56,255 nucleotides of DNA from Aureimonas sp. Leaf427 (GCF_001425485.1 NZ_LMQW01000010.1:1-56255), one strand, 5' to 3'. Shown: positions 24,815-34,665, counted from the first letter of the stretch. Made by a program: numbers and translations. Notes: generated from the sequence alone by a model not told the origin.

Positions 24815-25660
24815 TCAGCCGAGGGCCTGGCTGGCGAGGGCGAAGGTTTGGACAGGGCGTGAGGGCTCTACGGCCACGCCGCCGCGCTGCATGGCGATGC
24901 CGCCGCCGACGGGGAGAAGGCCGTGTTCCACGAGGAACGGGCCGAGGCCCCGGCCGACCGCGACGTCGACCCGCAGGAAGGCGCCGGCTCGGTCGGCGAA
25001 GAGGAAGCCGAGCAGCGCCTTGGCCTCATCCGCCGTGCGCGCGACGACGGGACCTGCCACCTCGCCCCGGCCGAAGGGGCGCAGAACGGCAAAACCCTCG
25101 ATGCGTCCGGCCTCCCGCAGGACCGCGAAGCGGCCTTCCCGGGCGAGGCGGGCAAAGAGCGCGCTCCGGTCGAGCCCCGTCGCCTGCGCGTCGAGGGCCG
25201 CGAGTTCGGCCGCGACGGTCTCGTCGGCGAAATCGATGTCGGCCGACAGGGCCGGCCGGGCGGGCGCCGAGACAGGCCCCTGGTGCTGGCGGATCTCTCC
25301 GGTGGCGGCAAAGCCGAGCTTCTCGTAGAGCGGCCGGCCGTCCTCGGTGGCGACGAGGCGGCAGGATCGCCCGCCCGCGGCCTCGATGGCGAAGGCCATC
25401 AGCCTGCGGCCGAGGCCGCGCCCGCGCATGGATTTGTCGACGATCACCATGTTCACCGTCGCGCCCGCCTCGCCGAAGGGCGTCGCCAGGGCCGTGCCGA
25501 CGACGCGGCCGCCCTCCAAGGCCACGGTGCCGCGGCTCAAGGAAAGGACGAGGGCCCAGTCCTCGCGCCGGTGCGGCCAGCCTTCGGCCCTGGAGAGGTC
25601 CACCGCCGCGTCGAGATGGCCATCCTGGAACTCGATGAGTTCGATCTCGGTCGCCTGCAT
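24815..25660 (-). CDS. GNAT-type N-acetyltransferase, two-domain (paralogue of 35052-35954)
   Basis: The 281-residue protein has an N-terminal GNAT domain with the acetyl-CoA loop MRGRGLGRRLM near residue 80 and a LYEKLGF end block, then a second, divergent GNAT-like half. The WPHRREDW motif near residue 30 and the end TFALASQALG are shared with the protein at 35052-35954, so the two are paralogues framing this cluster. Substrates of such proteins are small amines. It probably acetylates or otherwise modifies a pathway intermediate. It heads the aminotransferase transcript and diverges from the HAD gene. Confidence 0.82.
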   Translation of the reverse strand: MQATEIELIEFQDGHLDAAVDLSRAEGWPHRREDWALVLSLSRGTVALEGGRVVGTALATPFGEAGATVNMVIVDKSMRGRGLGRRLMAFAIEAAGGRSCRLVATEDGRPLYEKLGFAATGEIRQHQGPVSAPARPALSADIDFADETVAAELAALDAQATGLDRSALFARLAREGRFAVLREAGRIEGFAVLRPFGRGEVAGPVVARTADEAKALLGFLFADRAGAFLRVDVAVGRGLGPFLVEHGLLPVGGGIAMQRGGVAVEPSRPVQTFALASQALG

Positions 25661-25970
25661 GCGTCCGGTCCCCTGTTCGCTTCGCTGTCGACAGGATTAG
25701 ACCGGGGCCGGGAGCGGAAGTCGCCGAGCTTGGGGCGGGCGCGCAATCTTCCGCCGTCTCCCCTCCGCCTCGCCGCATCTTATACCGGCGACAGGCCGAG
25801 CCGGCGAAGCGAGCCTGCCGCAAACTCTGCGGCGCGCCGGGTCGGATACACAACAATCTGCTTCGAAGGCGCCGTTTGCGGCGATTGGCGCTGGCCGGGG
25901 CGATCTAGGATCGCTGCGTCACCAGAGCCCGCGGGAAGCGACGGGCGCCGGAATGAAGATCGAGGCCGCC
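25661..25970. promoter_or_regulatory. Divergent promoter region, GNAT / HAD genes
   Basis: About 310 bases separate the divergent GNAT and HAD genes. Nothing gene-like is seen. The segment 25780-25900 has somewhat lower GC and is the likely site of back-to-back promoters. An in-frame ATG at 25953 falls inside it and could extend the HAD protein by six residues. Confidence 0.35.
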
Positions 25971-26639
25971 ATGACCCTATTTCGTCCGAAATACATCACC
26001 TTCGACTGCTACGGCACGCTGACCCATTTCCAGATGGCCGAAGGCGCGCGCGAGACCTTCGCAAAAGGGCTCGAGGAGCCCGTCCTCGGCGACGTCGTCC
26101 GCAGCTTCGCGGCCTTTCGCCTCGACGAGATCCTCGGCGCCTGGAAGCCCTATGCCGATGTGATCCACAATGCGGTCGAGCGCACCTGCAAGCGTCACGG
26201 CATCGCCTTCGAGCCCGAGGACGCCCGCGCGATCTACGAGCGCGTGCCGAGCTGGGGGCCGCATCCCGACGTGCCGGCCGGGCTCGCCAAGGTCGCCAAA
26301 GAAATCCCGCTGGTCATCCTCTCGAACGCCATGAACAGCCAGATCCACGCCAATGTGGAAAAGCTCGGCGCGCCCTTCCATGCCGTCTACACGGCCGAGC
26401 AGGCGAACGCCTACAAGCCGCGCTTCCAGGCCTTCGAGTATATGTTCGACATGCTGGGCTGCGGGCCGGAGGACGTGCTCCACTGCTCCTCCTCCTTCCG
26501 CTACGACCTCATGTCGGCGCACGACCTGCGCATCACGAACAAGGTCTGGGTCAATCGCGGACACGAGCCGGCCAATCCCCATTACGGCTATGTGGAAATC
26601 CCCGACATTTCCGGCCTTCCCGGCGTCGTCGGGCTCTGA
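25971..26639 (+). CDS. HAD-superfamily hydrolase, haloacid dehalogenase type II family
   Basis: With the start at ATG 25971, preceded by GAGG five bases upstream, the product is 222 residues; ATG 25953 is an alternative. Motif I is FDCYGTLTHF with the nucleophilic Asp, motif II is VILSNAMN, and the motif III Lys lies in YKPRFQAFEYM, followed by SSSFRYDLMSAHDL. This is the L-2-haloacid dehalogenase branch of the HAD family. The SSSFRYD block differs from the SSNxxD of characterised dehalogenases, so another hydrolytic activity is equally likely. The next gene begins 11 bases downstream on the same strand, suggesting a two-gene operon with the PuuB-like oxidase. Confidence 0.88.
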   Translation: MTLFRPKYITFDCYGTLTHFQMAEGARETFAKGLEEPVLGDVVRSFAAFRLDEILGAWKPYADVIHNAVERTCKRHGIAFEPEDARAIYERVPSWGPHPDVPAGLAKVAKEIPLVILSNAMNSQIHANVEKLGAPFHAVYTAEQANAYKPRFQAFEYMFDMLGCGPEDVLHCSSSFRYDLMSAHDLRITNKVWVNRGHEPANPHYGYVEIPDISGLPGVVGL

Positions 26640-26650
26640 AGGACCGTCCC

Positions 26651-27928
26651 ATGCGCCTTGCATCCTACTGGCACGAGACGGCGACGCCCTTTTCGGGCGC
26701 GCGGGCCGGGCCGGCGGAGGGCCATTACGACGTGGCCATCGTCGGCGGCGGCTTCACCGGCCTTGCCGCCGGACGGCGGCTGGCGAAGGAGGGCTCGCGC
26801 GTCGTCGTCCTGGAGGCGAAGACGATCGGGGCGGGCGCATCCGGCCGGAACGGCGGGCACGTCAACAACGGGCTCGCCCATTCCTATCTCGCCGCCAAGG
26901 CCGACCTCGGCCCCGAGCGCGCCAAGATGCTCTATCGCGCCTTCGACGCGGCGGTGGACACGGTGGAGCGCATCGCGGCCGAGGAGGGCATCGACTGCGC
27001 CTTCCGCCGCTCGGGCAAGCTGAAGCTCGCCTCCAAGCCGCGGCATTTCGAGGCGCTCGCCCGCAATTTCGAGGCGCTTCACGCGGAGGTCGATCCCGAC
27101 ACCGCGCTTTTGTCGGCGAGCGAACTCGGCGACGAGATCGGCTCGTCCGACTTTTACGGCGGCATGCTGTCGAAGAAGAGCGCCATGATGCACATGGGCC
27201 GCTTCATCGCGGGGCTCGCCGATGCCGCCATCCGGCAGGGCGCCGACATCTTCGAGAGCGCGCCCGTCACGGCGCGCTCGCGTTCGAACGGGCGGCACGA
27301 GCTGACGACGCCGAAGGGCACGGTCACGGCGGATGCGGTTCTGGTGGCGACCGGCGCCTACACGCAAGGCCCGTTCGACTATTTCCGGCGCCGCATCGTG
27401 CCGGTCGGCAGCTACATCCTCGCGACCCGGCCCCTGACCCCGCCGGAAATCGCCGCGACCGTTCCGGGCGATCGGACCTTTGTCACCTCGCTCAATCTCG
27501 GCAACTACTTCCGCCTGACCCATGACGACCGTCTGATCTTCGGCGGCCGCGCCCGCTTTTCCGCGCGCTCCGACCCGAAGGCGGACGAGACCAGCGGCGA
27601 GATCCTGAAGCGCCGCCTGGCGGAGATGTTTCCGCATCTGGCCGGCGCGGCCATCGACTATTGCTGGGGCGGCCTCGTCGACATGACCAAGGACCGCTTC
27701 CCCCGCGCCGGCGAGGCGGACGGCGTCTTCTTCGCCATGGGCTATTCGGGCCACGGCACGCAGATGTCGGTCCATATGGGCGAGGTCATGGCCGAGGTGA
27801 TGCTCGGCCGCGCCGACCGCAATCCGGTCTCCGGCCTCGAATGGCCGGCGATCCCCGGCCATAGCGGCAAGCCCTGGTTCCTGCCGATGGTGGGCCTCTA
27901 CTACAGGATGCTGGACCGGTTTCAGTAG
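26651..27928 (+). CDS. FAD-dependent oxidase, gamma-glutamylputrescine oxidase-like (PuuB/OrdL)
   Basis: The 425-residue protein opens with SYWHETATPF and the Rossmann block DVAIVGGGFTGLAAGRRLA, then VVVLEAKTIGAGASGRNGGHVNNG, a signature of the PuuB/OrdL group. The closing FAD block is FFAMGYSGHGTQMSVHMGEVM. These enzymes oxidise amines such as gamma-glutamylputrescine to aldehydes with H2O2 release. ATG 26651 fits the usual N-terminus; longer open frames upstream are chance. No glutamate-putrescine ligase is seen in the window, so the substrate may be a different N-substituted amine. A terminator follows at 27955-27988. Confidence 0.9.
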   Translation: MRLASYWHETATPFSGARAGPAEGHYDVAIVGGGFTGLAAGRRLAKEGSRVVVLEAKTIGAGASGRNGGHVNNGLAHSYLAAKADLGPERAKMLYRAFDAAVDTVERIAAEEGIDCAFRRSGKLKLASKPRHFEALARNFEALHAEVDPDTALLSASELGDEIGSSDFYGGMLSKKSAMMHMGRFIAGLADAAIRQGADIFESAPVTARSRSNGRHELTTPKGTVTADAVLVATGAYTQGPFDYFRRRIVPVGSYILATRPLTPPEIAATVPGDRTFVTSLNLGNYFRLTHDDRLIFGGRARFSARSDPKADETSGEILKRRLAEMFPHLAGAAIDYCWGGLVDMTKDRFPRAGEADGVFFAMGYSGHGTQMSVHMGEVMAEVMLGRADRNPVSGLEWPAIPGHSGKPWFLPMVGLYYRMLDRFQ

Positions 27929-27954
27929 ACCGGACGCATCGCTTCGAACGGGAC

Positions 27955-27988
27955 GAGGGCGGGCGCCGGATGGCGCGCCGCCCTTTTT
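27955..27988 (+). terminator. Rho-independent terminator after the HAD-oxidase operon
   Basis: AGGGCGG pairs with CCGCCCT, and inside it GCGCC pairs with GGCGC around the loop GGAT, with a one-base bulge. Five T residues follow directly. It is well placed to end the plus-strand transcript ahead of the convergent aldehyde dehydrogenase gene. Confidence 0.75.
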
Positions 27989-28013
27989 CGTGGGGGAAGG
28001 CCGGGCCGGCCCG

Positions 28014-29477
28014 TCAGCCGAGCCCGCCGATGTGGAAGCTCTTCGTTTCCAGATATTCCTCGATGCCGCATTCGGCGCCTTCGCGGCCGAGGCCGGACTG
28101 CTTGACGCCGCCGAAGGGCGCGACCTCCGTGGAGATCAGACCGGTGTTGAGGCCGACCATGCCGACCTCCAGCGCCTCCGCGATGCGCCAGGAGCGCTTG
28201 AGGTTCTCGGTGTAGAAATAGGCGGCGAGGCCGAAGGGCGTGCCGTTGGCGAGCGCGATCGCCTCCGCCTCCGTCTCGAAGCGGAAGAGCGGCGCGACCG
28301 GCCCGAACGTCTCCTCGCCGGCCAGATCCATCTCGGCCGTCGCCCCGCCGAGAACGACGGGCGCGACGTACTGCCCGCCCTCGGGCATGCCGGCCGGGCG
28401 CTGCGACAGGACGCGCGCGCCCTTGGCGAGGGCGTCCGCGACGTGGCGCTCGATCTTGTCCAGCGCGGCCGGGTTGATCATCGGCCCGATATCGACGCCC
28501 TCCATCGTGCCGGGGCCGACCCGCATGGCCGAGACGCGCGCCGAGAGCTTCTCGGCGAAGGCGTCGTAGATACCGGCCTGGACGAGGATGCGGTTGGCGC
28601 AGACGCAGGTCTGGCCGCCGTTGCGGAACTTCGAGACGATGGCCCCTTCCACCGCGAGGTCGAGATCGGCGTCCTCGAAGACGATGAAGGCCGCGTTCCC
28701 GCCGAGCTCCAGGCTGAGCCGCTTGATCGTGTCCGAGCACTGCCGCATCAGGAGCGCGCCGACCTTGGTCGAGCCGGTGAAGGACAGCTTGCGCACGGTC
28801 GGATTGGCCGTCAGCTCGGCCCCGATGGCCGCGGGCATGCCGGTGACGATGTTGACGACGCCGGCCGGAATCCCCGCGCGCTCCGCGAGGACGCCGAGCG
28901 CGAGCGCGGAGTAGGGCGTGAGGTCGGACGGCTTGACCACCACCGTGCAGCCGGCCGCGAGCGCGGGGGCGACCTTGCGCGTGATCATCGCGGTCGGGAA
29001 GTTCCAGGGCGTGATGACGGCGCAGACGCCGACGGGCTCCTTGAGGACGAGGATGCGCCGGTCGGCCGTGGGCGAGGGGACGGTCGAGCCGCCGATGCGC
29101 CGCGCGCCTTCCGCGAACCATTTCACGAAGGCCGCGCCGTAGCGGATCTCGCCGCGCGCCTCGGAGAGCGGCTTGCCCTGCTCGGCCGTGAGGATCAGCG
29201 CCAGGTCCTCCAGATGCTCCAGCATCAGGTCGTGCCAGCGCTCCAGGAGGGCCGCGCGCTCGGCATGGCTGCGCGCCCGCCAGGGCCGGAAGGCGGCGTC
29301 GGCGGCCTCGATGGCGCGGCGCGTATCGGCCGCGCTCGCATCCGGCACGGTGCCGACGGCGCGGCCCGTCGCGGGATCGGCGACCTCGATCGTCGCCCCG
29401 CCCGCCGCCGGGCCCCATTCGCCGCCGATCAGCTGGGCGTCCCGGAAGAGGCCCGCATCCGTCAGTCCTTCGATCAT
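28014..29477 (-). CDS. NAD(P)-dependent succinate-semialdehyde dehydrogenase (GabD-like)
   Basis: The 487-residue protein is an aldehyde dehydrogenase with ITPWNFPTAMITRKVAPAL near residue 157, the general base Glu257 in LSLELGG and the nucleophile Cys291 in NGGQTCVCANR. A second Cys two residues later (Cys293) is typical of GabD enzymes. FSEVAPFGG-like SGLGREGAECGIEEYLE near the end and KSFHIGGLG are also GabD-like. It would oxidise succinate semialdehyde or a related omega-semialdehyde from amine degradation to the acid. The stop is 17 bases from the next minus-strand gene, so it is the last gene of that operon. Confidence 0.92.
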   Translation of the reverse strand: MIEGLTDAGLFRDAQLIGGEWGPAAGGATIEVADPATGRAVGTVPDASAADTRRAIEAADAAFRPWRARSHAERAALLERWHDLMLEHLEDLALILTAEQGKPLSEARGEIRYGAAFVKWFAEGARRIGGSTVPSPTADRRILVLKEPVGVCAVITPWNFPTAMITRKVAPALAAGCTVVVKPSDLTPYSALALGVLAERAGIPAGVVNIVTGMPAAIGAELTANPTVRKLSFTGSTKVGALLMRQCSDTIKRLSLELGGNAAFIVFEDADLDLAVEGAIVSKFRNGGQTCVCANRILVQAGIYDAFAEKLSARVSAMRVGPGTMEGVDIGPMINPAALDKIERHVADALAKGARVLSQRPAGMPEGGQYVAPVVLGGATAEMDLAGEETFGPVAPLFRFETEAEAIALANGTPFGLAAYFYTENLKRSWRIAEALEVGMVGLNTGLISTEVAPFGGVKQSGLGREGAECGIEEYLETKSFHIGGLG

Positions 29478-29494
29478 CTCGTCCTCTTTCCTCG

Positions 29495-30538
29495 TCAGTC
29501 GAGCGCGTCGAGCACGGCCGCCGCGATGGCATCCGTCCGGTCGCGGCCGGGCACGGTTCCGATGCCCCCCGCGGTCACGGCTTCCATCGCCGCCATGATG
29601 CGGGCGGCGGCGGCCCGCTCGCCCAGATGCTCCAGCATCATCGCGCCCGACCAGATGGTCGCCATCGGATTGGCGATGCCCAGATGCGCGATGTCCGGCG
29701 CGGAGCCGTGGACGGGCTCGAACATGGAGGGGCTCTTGCGCGTCGGGTCGATATTGGCGGAGGCCGCGAAGCCGAGGCCGCCCTGGATGGCGGCGCCGAG
29801 ATCGGTCAGGATGTCGCCGAAGAGGTTGGAGGCGACGACCACGTCCAGCGTCCGCGGCGCCATGACCATGCGCGCGGCCATGGCGTCGATGTGGTAGCTC
29901 GTGACCTCGACATCGGGATAGTCGGCGGAGAGCTTGGCCGTGATCTCGTCCCAGAACACCATCGAGTGCTTCTGGGCGTTGGACTTGGTGACGGAGGCGA
30001 GCTTGCCGCGCCGCTTGCGGGCCTCCTCGAAGGCGAAGCGCAGGATGCGCTCGACGCCCGTCCGGGTGAAGATCGAGGTCTCGACCGCCACCTCGTCCGC
30101 CGTTCCCTGGTGAACTCTTCCGCCCGCGCCCGAATACTCGCCCTCGGTGTTCTCGCGGATGCAGAGGATGTCGAAGCCGCCCTCGCGCAAGGGGCCTTCG
30201 ACGCCGGGCAGAAGCCGGTGCGGCCGCACGTTGGCATATTGCACGAAGGCCTTGCGGATCGGCAGCAGAAGCCCGTGGAGCGAGACGGAGTCCGGCACCT
30301 CGGCCGGCCAGCCGACGGCGCCGAGCAGGATCGCGTCGAAGCCGCGCAGCGTCTCGATGCCGTCCGCCGGCATCATCGCGCCGGTCTCCTTGTAGAAGGC
30401 GCAGGACCAGGGAAACGTCCGGTCCTCCAGCGCGAATCCGGCGCCCGCCGCCGCTCTGTCGAGAACGGCCCAGGCGGCGTCCACGACCGCGGTGCCGATG
30501 CCGTCGCCGGGAATGCGCGCGATGCGATAGGTCTTCAT
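29495..30538 (-). CDS. Tartrate dehydrogenase-like (isocitrate/isopropylmalate DH family)
   Basis: With the start at ATG 30536-30538 the product is 347 residues, the usual length. IARIPGDGIGTAVV opens the protein, followed by the FPWSCAFYKETGAMMP and LLGAVGWP blocks characteristic of tartrate/D-malate dehydrogenases (TtuC/DmlA), and RENTEGEYSGAGGR. The metal-binding Asp residues lie in NLFGDILTDLGAAIQGG. These enzymes oxidise 2-hydroxy dicarboxylates such as tartrate or D-malate, often with decarboxylation, using NAD. Together with the GhrA-like reductase nearby it suggests the pathway handles hydroxy acids. Confidence 0.9.
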   Translation of the reverse strand: MKTYRIARIPGDGIGTAVVDAAWAVLDRAAAGAGFALEDRTFPWSCAFYKETGAMMPADGIETLRGFDAILLGAVGWPAEVPDSVSLHGLLLPIRKAFVQYANVRPHRLLPGVEGPLREGGFDILCIRENTEGEYSGAGGRVHQGTADEVAVETSIFTRTGVERILRFAFEEARKRRGKLASVTKSNAQKHSMVFWDEITAKLSADYPDVEVTSYHIDAMAARMVMAPRTLDVVVASNLFGDILTDLGAAIQGGLGFAASANIDPTRKSPSMFEPVHGSAPDIAHLGIANPMATIWSGAMMLEHLGERAAAARIMAAMEAVTAGGIGTVPGRDRTDAIAAAVLDALD

Positions 30539-30671
30539 GGAATGGTCCTCATACGGTTTCCGGCCGGTCGCTTCGCGAGCCGGAAACAAGAACCATCGAA
30601 AATCTTCGGCCGGAAGGCCAGATGTTCGATGGACGGAATACGGTTTCCCGTCTGATCGGCCCGAAACCGGA

Positions 30672-32135
30672 TCACAGGCCGATCAGGACGCTCTTGGTGC
30701 GCCGGTTCGCATGATAGGCCTCGCGGCCGAGATCCTTGCCGATTCCGCTCTGCTTGTAGCCGCCCGTCGGCAGGATGTGATCCCGCGAGCGCCCGAAGCG
30801 GTTGACCCAGACCGTGCCGGCCTGGAGCTTTCGCGTAATGCGCACGGCGCGCGAGAGGTCGCGGGTGAAGAGGCCGGCGGCGAGGCCGTAGGTCGGATGG
30901 TCGGCCAGCGCCAGGGCCTCCTCCTCGGTGCGGAAGGTCTGGAGCGTGAGAACCGGACCGAAGATTTCCTCGGTGAGGGCGGGCGAGGTTTCGCCGAGCC
31001 CGCCGAGCAGGGTCGGGGCGTAGAAATAGCCCGCGCGGTCGAGGCGCGCGCCGCCGGCGAGCCGCTCGGCTCCGGCCGCGACGGAGGCGTCCACGATGGC
31101 TTCGATCCGAGCGATCTGCCGTTCCGAGATGATGGGCGAGTACTGCGTTTCGGCATCCCAGGTCGGGCCCGGCCGGATCTGCGCCATGTGCCGGCCGATC
31201 TCGGCGACCAGCGCCTGCGCGATGCCCTCCTCCACGATCAGCCGCGTGCCGGCGACGCAGGCCTGGCCGGCATTGGAGAGGATGCTGCCCGCGACCGCCT
31301 GCGCGGCCTTGGCGAGGTCCGCATCGGCGAAGACGACCTGCGGGCTCTTGCCGCCGAGCTCCAGCACCATCGGCTTGACGCCGGTGCGCGCGACGTTCGC
31401 CATGATCGCCGAGCCGGCCGCCGTCGAGCCGGTGAAGCTCACCTTGCCGATGCCGGCATGGCCGGTGATGGCGTTGCCCGTGGTCGGCCCGTCGCCGAGG
31501 ACGATGTTGACGAGCCCGGCGGGAAGGCCGGCCTCGACCGAAAGCTCGGCGAGGCGCAGCGTGGAGAAGGGCGTCATCTCGGAGGGCTTCAGCACCACGG
31601 CATTGCCGGCGGCGAGCGCCGGCCCGAGCTTCCAGCCCGCCATGGACAGCGGAAAGTTCCAGGGCGTGATCGCGCCGACGACGCCGTAGGGCTCGCTCAT
31701 GACCATGCCGAGACTGTCGTCGCCGGTCGGCGCCAGCGCATCGCATTCCTTGTCCGCGAATTCCGCGAAGAAGCGGATCTGCTCGGCCGTCACCGCGATG
31801 TCGCCGGCCACGAGATGGCCGACAGGCCGCGTGGAGGACAGCGCCTCCAGCTGCGCGAGGGGCTCGGCATGGGCTTCGAGGAGGTCGGCCCAGCGCTGGA
31901 GCGCGCGCGTGCGCTCGCGCGGCCGAACCTCGCCCCATCCGCTGTCGCGGAGCGCCTTCGCGCCGGCCGCGACGGCCTCGTCCACCAGCGCGCCGTCCGC
32001 CACGGGGCAGTCGGCATAATGGACGCCGTCGGACGGGCGGTGCATGGGGAGCACGCCCCGCGCGGGCACGAAGCGGCCGCCGATGAAATGGCCCTTGGGC
32101 AGGTCGATCCGGTCGGGGTCGAAGGAGAGGGTCAT
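30672..32135 (-). CDS. NAD-dependent aldehyde dehydrogenase family protein
   Basis: The 487-residue protein (start ATG 32133-32135; a longer frame from 32183 is not conserved) has GAITPWNFPLSMAGWKLGPAL near residue 155, Glu259 in VLELGGKSP and the nucleophile Cys293 in NAGQACVAGTR. The end GGYKQSGIGKDLG and TKSVLIGL fits betaine-aldehyde/gamma-aminobutyraldehyde-type enzymes. It would oxidise the aldehyde made by the amine oxidase or aminotransferase. A 133-base gap separates it from the tartrate dehydrogenase-like gene downstream and 108 bases from the cupin gene upstream. Confidence 0.92.
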   Translation of the reverse strand: MTLSFDPDRIDLPKGHFIGGRFVPARGVLPMHRPSDGVHYADCPVADGALVDEAVAAGAKALRDSGWGEVRPRERTRALQRWADLLEAHAEPLAQLEALSSTRPVGHLVAGDIAVTAEQIRFFAEFADKECDALAPTGDDSLGMVMSEPYGVVGAITPWNFPLSMAGWKLGPALAAGNAVVLKPSEMTPFSTLRLAELSVEAGLPAGLVNIVLGDGPTTGNAITGHAGIGKVSFTGSTAAGSAIMANVARTGVKPMVLELGGKSPQVVFADADLAKAAQAVAGSILSNAGQACVAGTRLIVEEGIAQALVAEIGRHMAQIRPGPTWDAETQYSPIISERQIARIEAIVDASVAAGAERLAGGARLDRAGYFYAPTLLGGLGETSPALTEEIFGPVLTLQTFRTEEEALALADHPTYGLAAGLFTRDLSRAVRITRKLQAGTVWVNRFGRSRDHILPTGGYKQSGIGKDLGREAYHANRRTKSVLIGL

Positions 32136-32243
32136 GGAGGATCCTGCGAAAGGGTGGTGGCCGCGAGCGTTGAAGCCGCGCATTCGGCGCTCGGCGGAAG
32201 GGGACGGGGTGCCGCCCCGCCCGCCGTCTCCGAAGGGCGTTCA

Positions 32244-32594
32244 TTAGACCGTGACGTAGATCTTCCGGACCGTCTCGATCGTGCGCCAGACGCCTGTGAA
32301 GCCGGGCTTCATCACGAAGATGTCGCCGGCCTTGAAGCGGCGGGGCTCGTGGCCGTCCTCGACGAGTTCGACGACGCCTTCCAGGATGTGGCAGTACTCG
32401 AAGCTCTCGCCCTTGATCGAGCGCGTCTCGCCCGGCGTCGCCTGCCAGACGCCGGTATGCGTGCGCTCGCCCTGCGAGACGTCCTGCGCCCAGGTTTTGA
32501 AGCGGGGGTTCCCCGAAATCAGGCGCTCGGGCATGGCCTCGGACTCGCGTGGCGTCGTCGTCGGATCGGTGTTGATGGCGAGAAGAAGCGACAT
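32244..32594 (-). CDS. Small cupin-domain protein
   Basis: The 116-residue protein is a single cupin barrel. The segments WQATPGETRS, EYCHILEGVVELVEDGH and FKAGDIFVMKPGFTGVW carry the usual Gly-rich turns, but the metal-ligand histidines are only partly present, as in the DUF861/EutQ-like group. It may bind or isomerise a small pathway compound or act as a sensor. It lies between two dehydrogenase genes in a minus-strand run, 26 bases downstream of the GhrA-like gene. The function is not known. Confidence 0.82.
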   Translation of the reverse strand: MSLLLAINTDPTTTPRESEAMPERLISGNPRFKTWAQDVSQGERTHTGVWQATPGETRSIKGESFEYCHILEGVVELVEDGHEPRRFKAGDIFVMKPGFTGVWRTIETVRKIYVTV

Positions 32595-32620
32595 GGGAGG
32601 GGTCCTTGGAAAGCTCGGCT

Positions 32621-33544
32621 TCAGTAGCCGCTGACGGGATCGACGAGGCCGACCGGGTCGAGCCCGGCCTCGTGGCGGCGGATGTTGTCGATGACGGCCC
32701 GCGCGGCCGTGACGGGCTGGGTGACGCTCGCGACATGCGGCGTCAGGATCACGCCGGGATGGCGCCAGAGCGGATGACCGGCCGGCAGCGGCTCGGGATC
32801 GGTGACGTCGAGCATGGCGGCCGAAAGCCGTCCCGCATCGAGGGCGGCCAGAAGCGCCGGAGTGTCGAGATGGCCGCCGCGCCCGACATGGACGAGGCCC
32901 GCGCCTTCGGGCAGCGCGGCGAAGAGCTCGGTGCCGAGGATGCCGCGTGTCTCAGGCGTCAGCGGCAGGAGGCAGACGAGAATGTCCGTCCGGGCGAGAA
33001 AGCCGGGCAGGCCGGCGGGACCTGCGAAGCAGTCGACGCCCTCGATCTCGCGCGGCGTTCGGCTCCAACCCGCCAGCGGGAAGCCGAAGGGCTTCAGCCG
33101 CTCGATGACGGCCAGCCCGAGCTGGCCGAGGCCGAGCAGCCCGACGCGCCGCTCTCCCGCTTGCCGGGCGGGCCTGGCCGCCCATTCGCCCCGGCTCTGC
33201 TGGCGGAGATAGGCCGGCAGATCGCGATGCAGGGCGAGGACGCCGAGGGTCGCGTATTCCTGCATCATGCGGACGATGCCGTCCTCGACCATGCGCACCA
33301 GCTTCACGCCCGGCGGCAGCGGCGCGTCGCGGAACTGCTCGACGCCGGCCCCGATGGAGAAGAGGATTTCGAGGTTCCGGTAGCGCGCGATGTCCTTCGG
33401 CGCCGTCCAGGTGAGGAGATAGCGCACCGCCTCCGGATCGACGGCGGCGACATCCTGCGCGAAGGGGAGATCCGGCAGCGCGCGGGCGAATTCGGCGGCG
33501 AAGATCGCGCCGCGCGCAGCGTCCGAGTTGAAGAGAAAGGTCAT
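32621..33544 (-). CDS. 2-hydroxyacid dehydrogenase, glyoxylate/hydroxypyruvate reductase A-like
   Basis: The 307-residue protein is of the GhrA branch of D-2-hydroxyacid dehydrogenases. The NAD(P)-binding motif is [14 protein letters not shown], followed by [15 protein letters not shown]. The catalytic Arg lies in [10 protein letters not shown], where Gly-Arg-Gly-Gly replaces the more usual R-G block, the Glu in [15 protein letters not shown], and the His in [11 protein letters not shown]. It would reduce glyoxylate or hydroxypyruvate or the reverse. The start overlaps the stop of the deacetylase gene by four bases, indicating co-translation. Confidence 0.9.
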   Translation of the reverse strand: MTFLFNSDAARGAIFAAEFARALPDLPFAQDVAAVDPEAVRYLLTWTAPKDIARYRNLEILFSIGAGVEQFRDAPLPPGVKLVRMVEDGIVRMMQEYATLGVLALHRDLPAYLRQQSRGEWAARPARQAGERRVGLLGLGQLGLAVIERLKPFGFPLAGWSRTPREIEGVDCFAGPAGLPGFLARTDILVCLLPLTPETRGILGTELFAALPEGAGLVHVGRGGHLDTPALLAALDAGRLSAAMLDVTDPEPLPAGHPLWRHPGVILTPHVASVTQPVTAARAVIDNIRRHEAGLDPVGLVDPVSGY

Positions 33545-34665
33545 GCGGCGAGCCTTTCGCCGAGCGCCACGACGAGCCTCGTCGCGGCCGCGAGTTCGTC
33601 CGTCTCGATATACTCGTCGGCTCTATGCGCCCGGGCGATGTCGCCGGGGCCGCAGATGATCGAAGCGATGCCCGCCGCCTGATAGAGCCCGGCCTCCGTT
33701 CCGTAGCTGACGGCGGGGAGCGGGACCTCGCCCGTCAGCTCTTCCAGGAGACGGGCGAGCGGCGCGTCCTCGCCGAGCGACAGGGCCGGGTAGTGGCTGA
33801 GCACATCCCAGGCGACCGCGAAGCCGCGTGACGACAGCGCTTCGGCCACCTCGCGCACGGGCTGGAGCAGAGCCAGCGGATCGACGCCCGCCACCGCCCT
33901 CGCCTCGATCTCGGCGGTGCAGGTCTCGGGGATGACGTTCAGCGCCTGTCCCCCGGCGATCGTGCCGATCTGGAGCGAGGAGTAGGGCGGGGCGAAGCGC
34001 GGATCGAAGGGGCCGGCCGCAAGCGCCTCCGCTTGGCGCGCCGCCGCCGCCAGGACCTCGGCCATGGCGTGGATGGCGTTGAGGCCGAGATCGGGCCGCG
34101 AGGAATGGCCCGAGCGCCCGCCGATCCCGATCCGCGCGGCGGCCTTGCCTTTGTGGGCCCGGATGGCCTTCAGTCCGCTCGGCTCGCCGACGATGCAGCC
34201 TTCCGGCGGTGCGCAGAGGCCGGGCAGCGCGGCGATGAGATGGGGCACGCCCCGGCAGCCGGCCTCTTCGTCATAGGAGAAGGCGAGATGTATCGGCCTC
34301 TTCAGCTTCATGGCGCGAAGGCGGGGCAGGGCGGCCAGCACTGCGGCGAGAAAGCCCTTCATGTCGCTGGTGCCGCGCCCGTAGAGCCGGTCGCCGTCCC
34401 GCCGGAGCGTGAAGGGATCGGCGGACCAGTCCGCTTCGCCGGCGGGCACGACGTCCATGTGCCCGGACAGAACGACGCCCGGCACGTCGCGCGGGCCGAT
34501 CGTGGCGAAGAGATTGGCGCGGTCGCCTTCCGGCCCCGGCAGGACCGCAACCTCGGCCCCCGCCGCCTCGCAGACCTCGCGCACGAAGGCCACGATCTCG
34601 GCGTTCGGGCGTCCGACGACGGAAGGGAAGCCGACGAGGCGGGCGAGGATCTCTTCCGGTGTCAT
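33541..34665 (-). CDS. M20-family deacetylase, ArgE-like
   Basis: With ATG 34663-34665, which follows an AGGAGG ribosome-binding site, the product is 374 residues, as expected for acetylornithine deacetylases. A frame from 34710 adds 15 unconserved residues. The metal-site motifs are [20 protein letters not shown] and [11 protein letters not shown], then the catalytic Glu pair in [11 protein letters not shown]. The dimerisation domain and the later [15 protein letters not shown] carry the remaining ligand. It hydrolyses an N-acyl amino acid. The context suggests deacylation of the imported or acetylated substrate rather than arginine synthesis. It is the first gene of the minus-strand operon reaching to 28014. 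Confidence 0.9.
   Translation of the reverse strand: MTPEEILARLVGFPSVVGRPNAEIVAFVREVCEAAGAEVAVLPGPEGDRANLFATIGPRDVPGVVLSGHMDVVPAGEADWSADPFTLRRDGDRLYGRGTSDMKGFLAAVLAALPRLRAMKLKRPIHLAFSYDEEAGCRGVPHLIAALPGLCAPPEGCIVGEPSGLKAIRAHKGKAAARIGIGGRSGHSSRPDLGLNAIHAMAEVLAAAARQAEALAAGPFDPRFAPPYSSLQIGTIAGGQALNVIPETCTAEIEARAVAGVDPLALLQPVREVAEALSSRGFAVAWDVLSHYPALSLGEDAPLARLLEELTGEVPLPAVSYGTEAGLYQAAGIASIICGPGDIARAHRADEYIETDELAAATRLVVALGERLAA

Noticed and set aside
33541-34665. True argE of arginine biosynthesis
   Set aside because: It is embedded in a catabolic operon with dehydrogenases and has no arginine-synthesis neighbours; the M20 family is broad.
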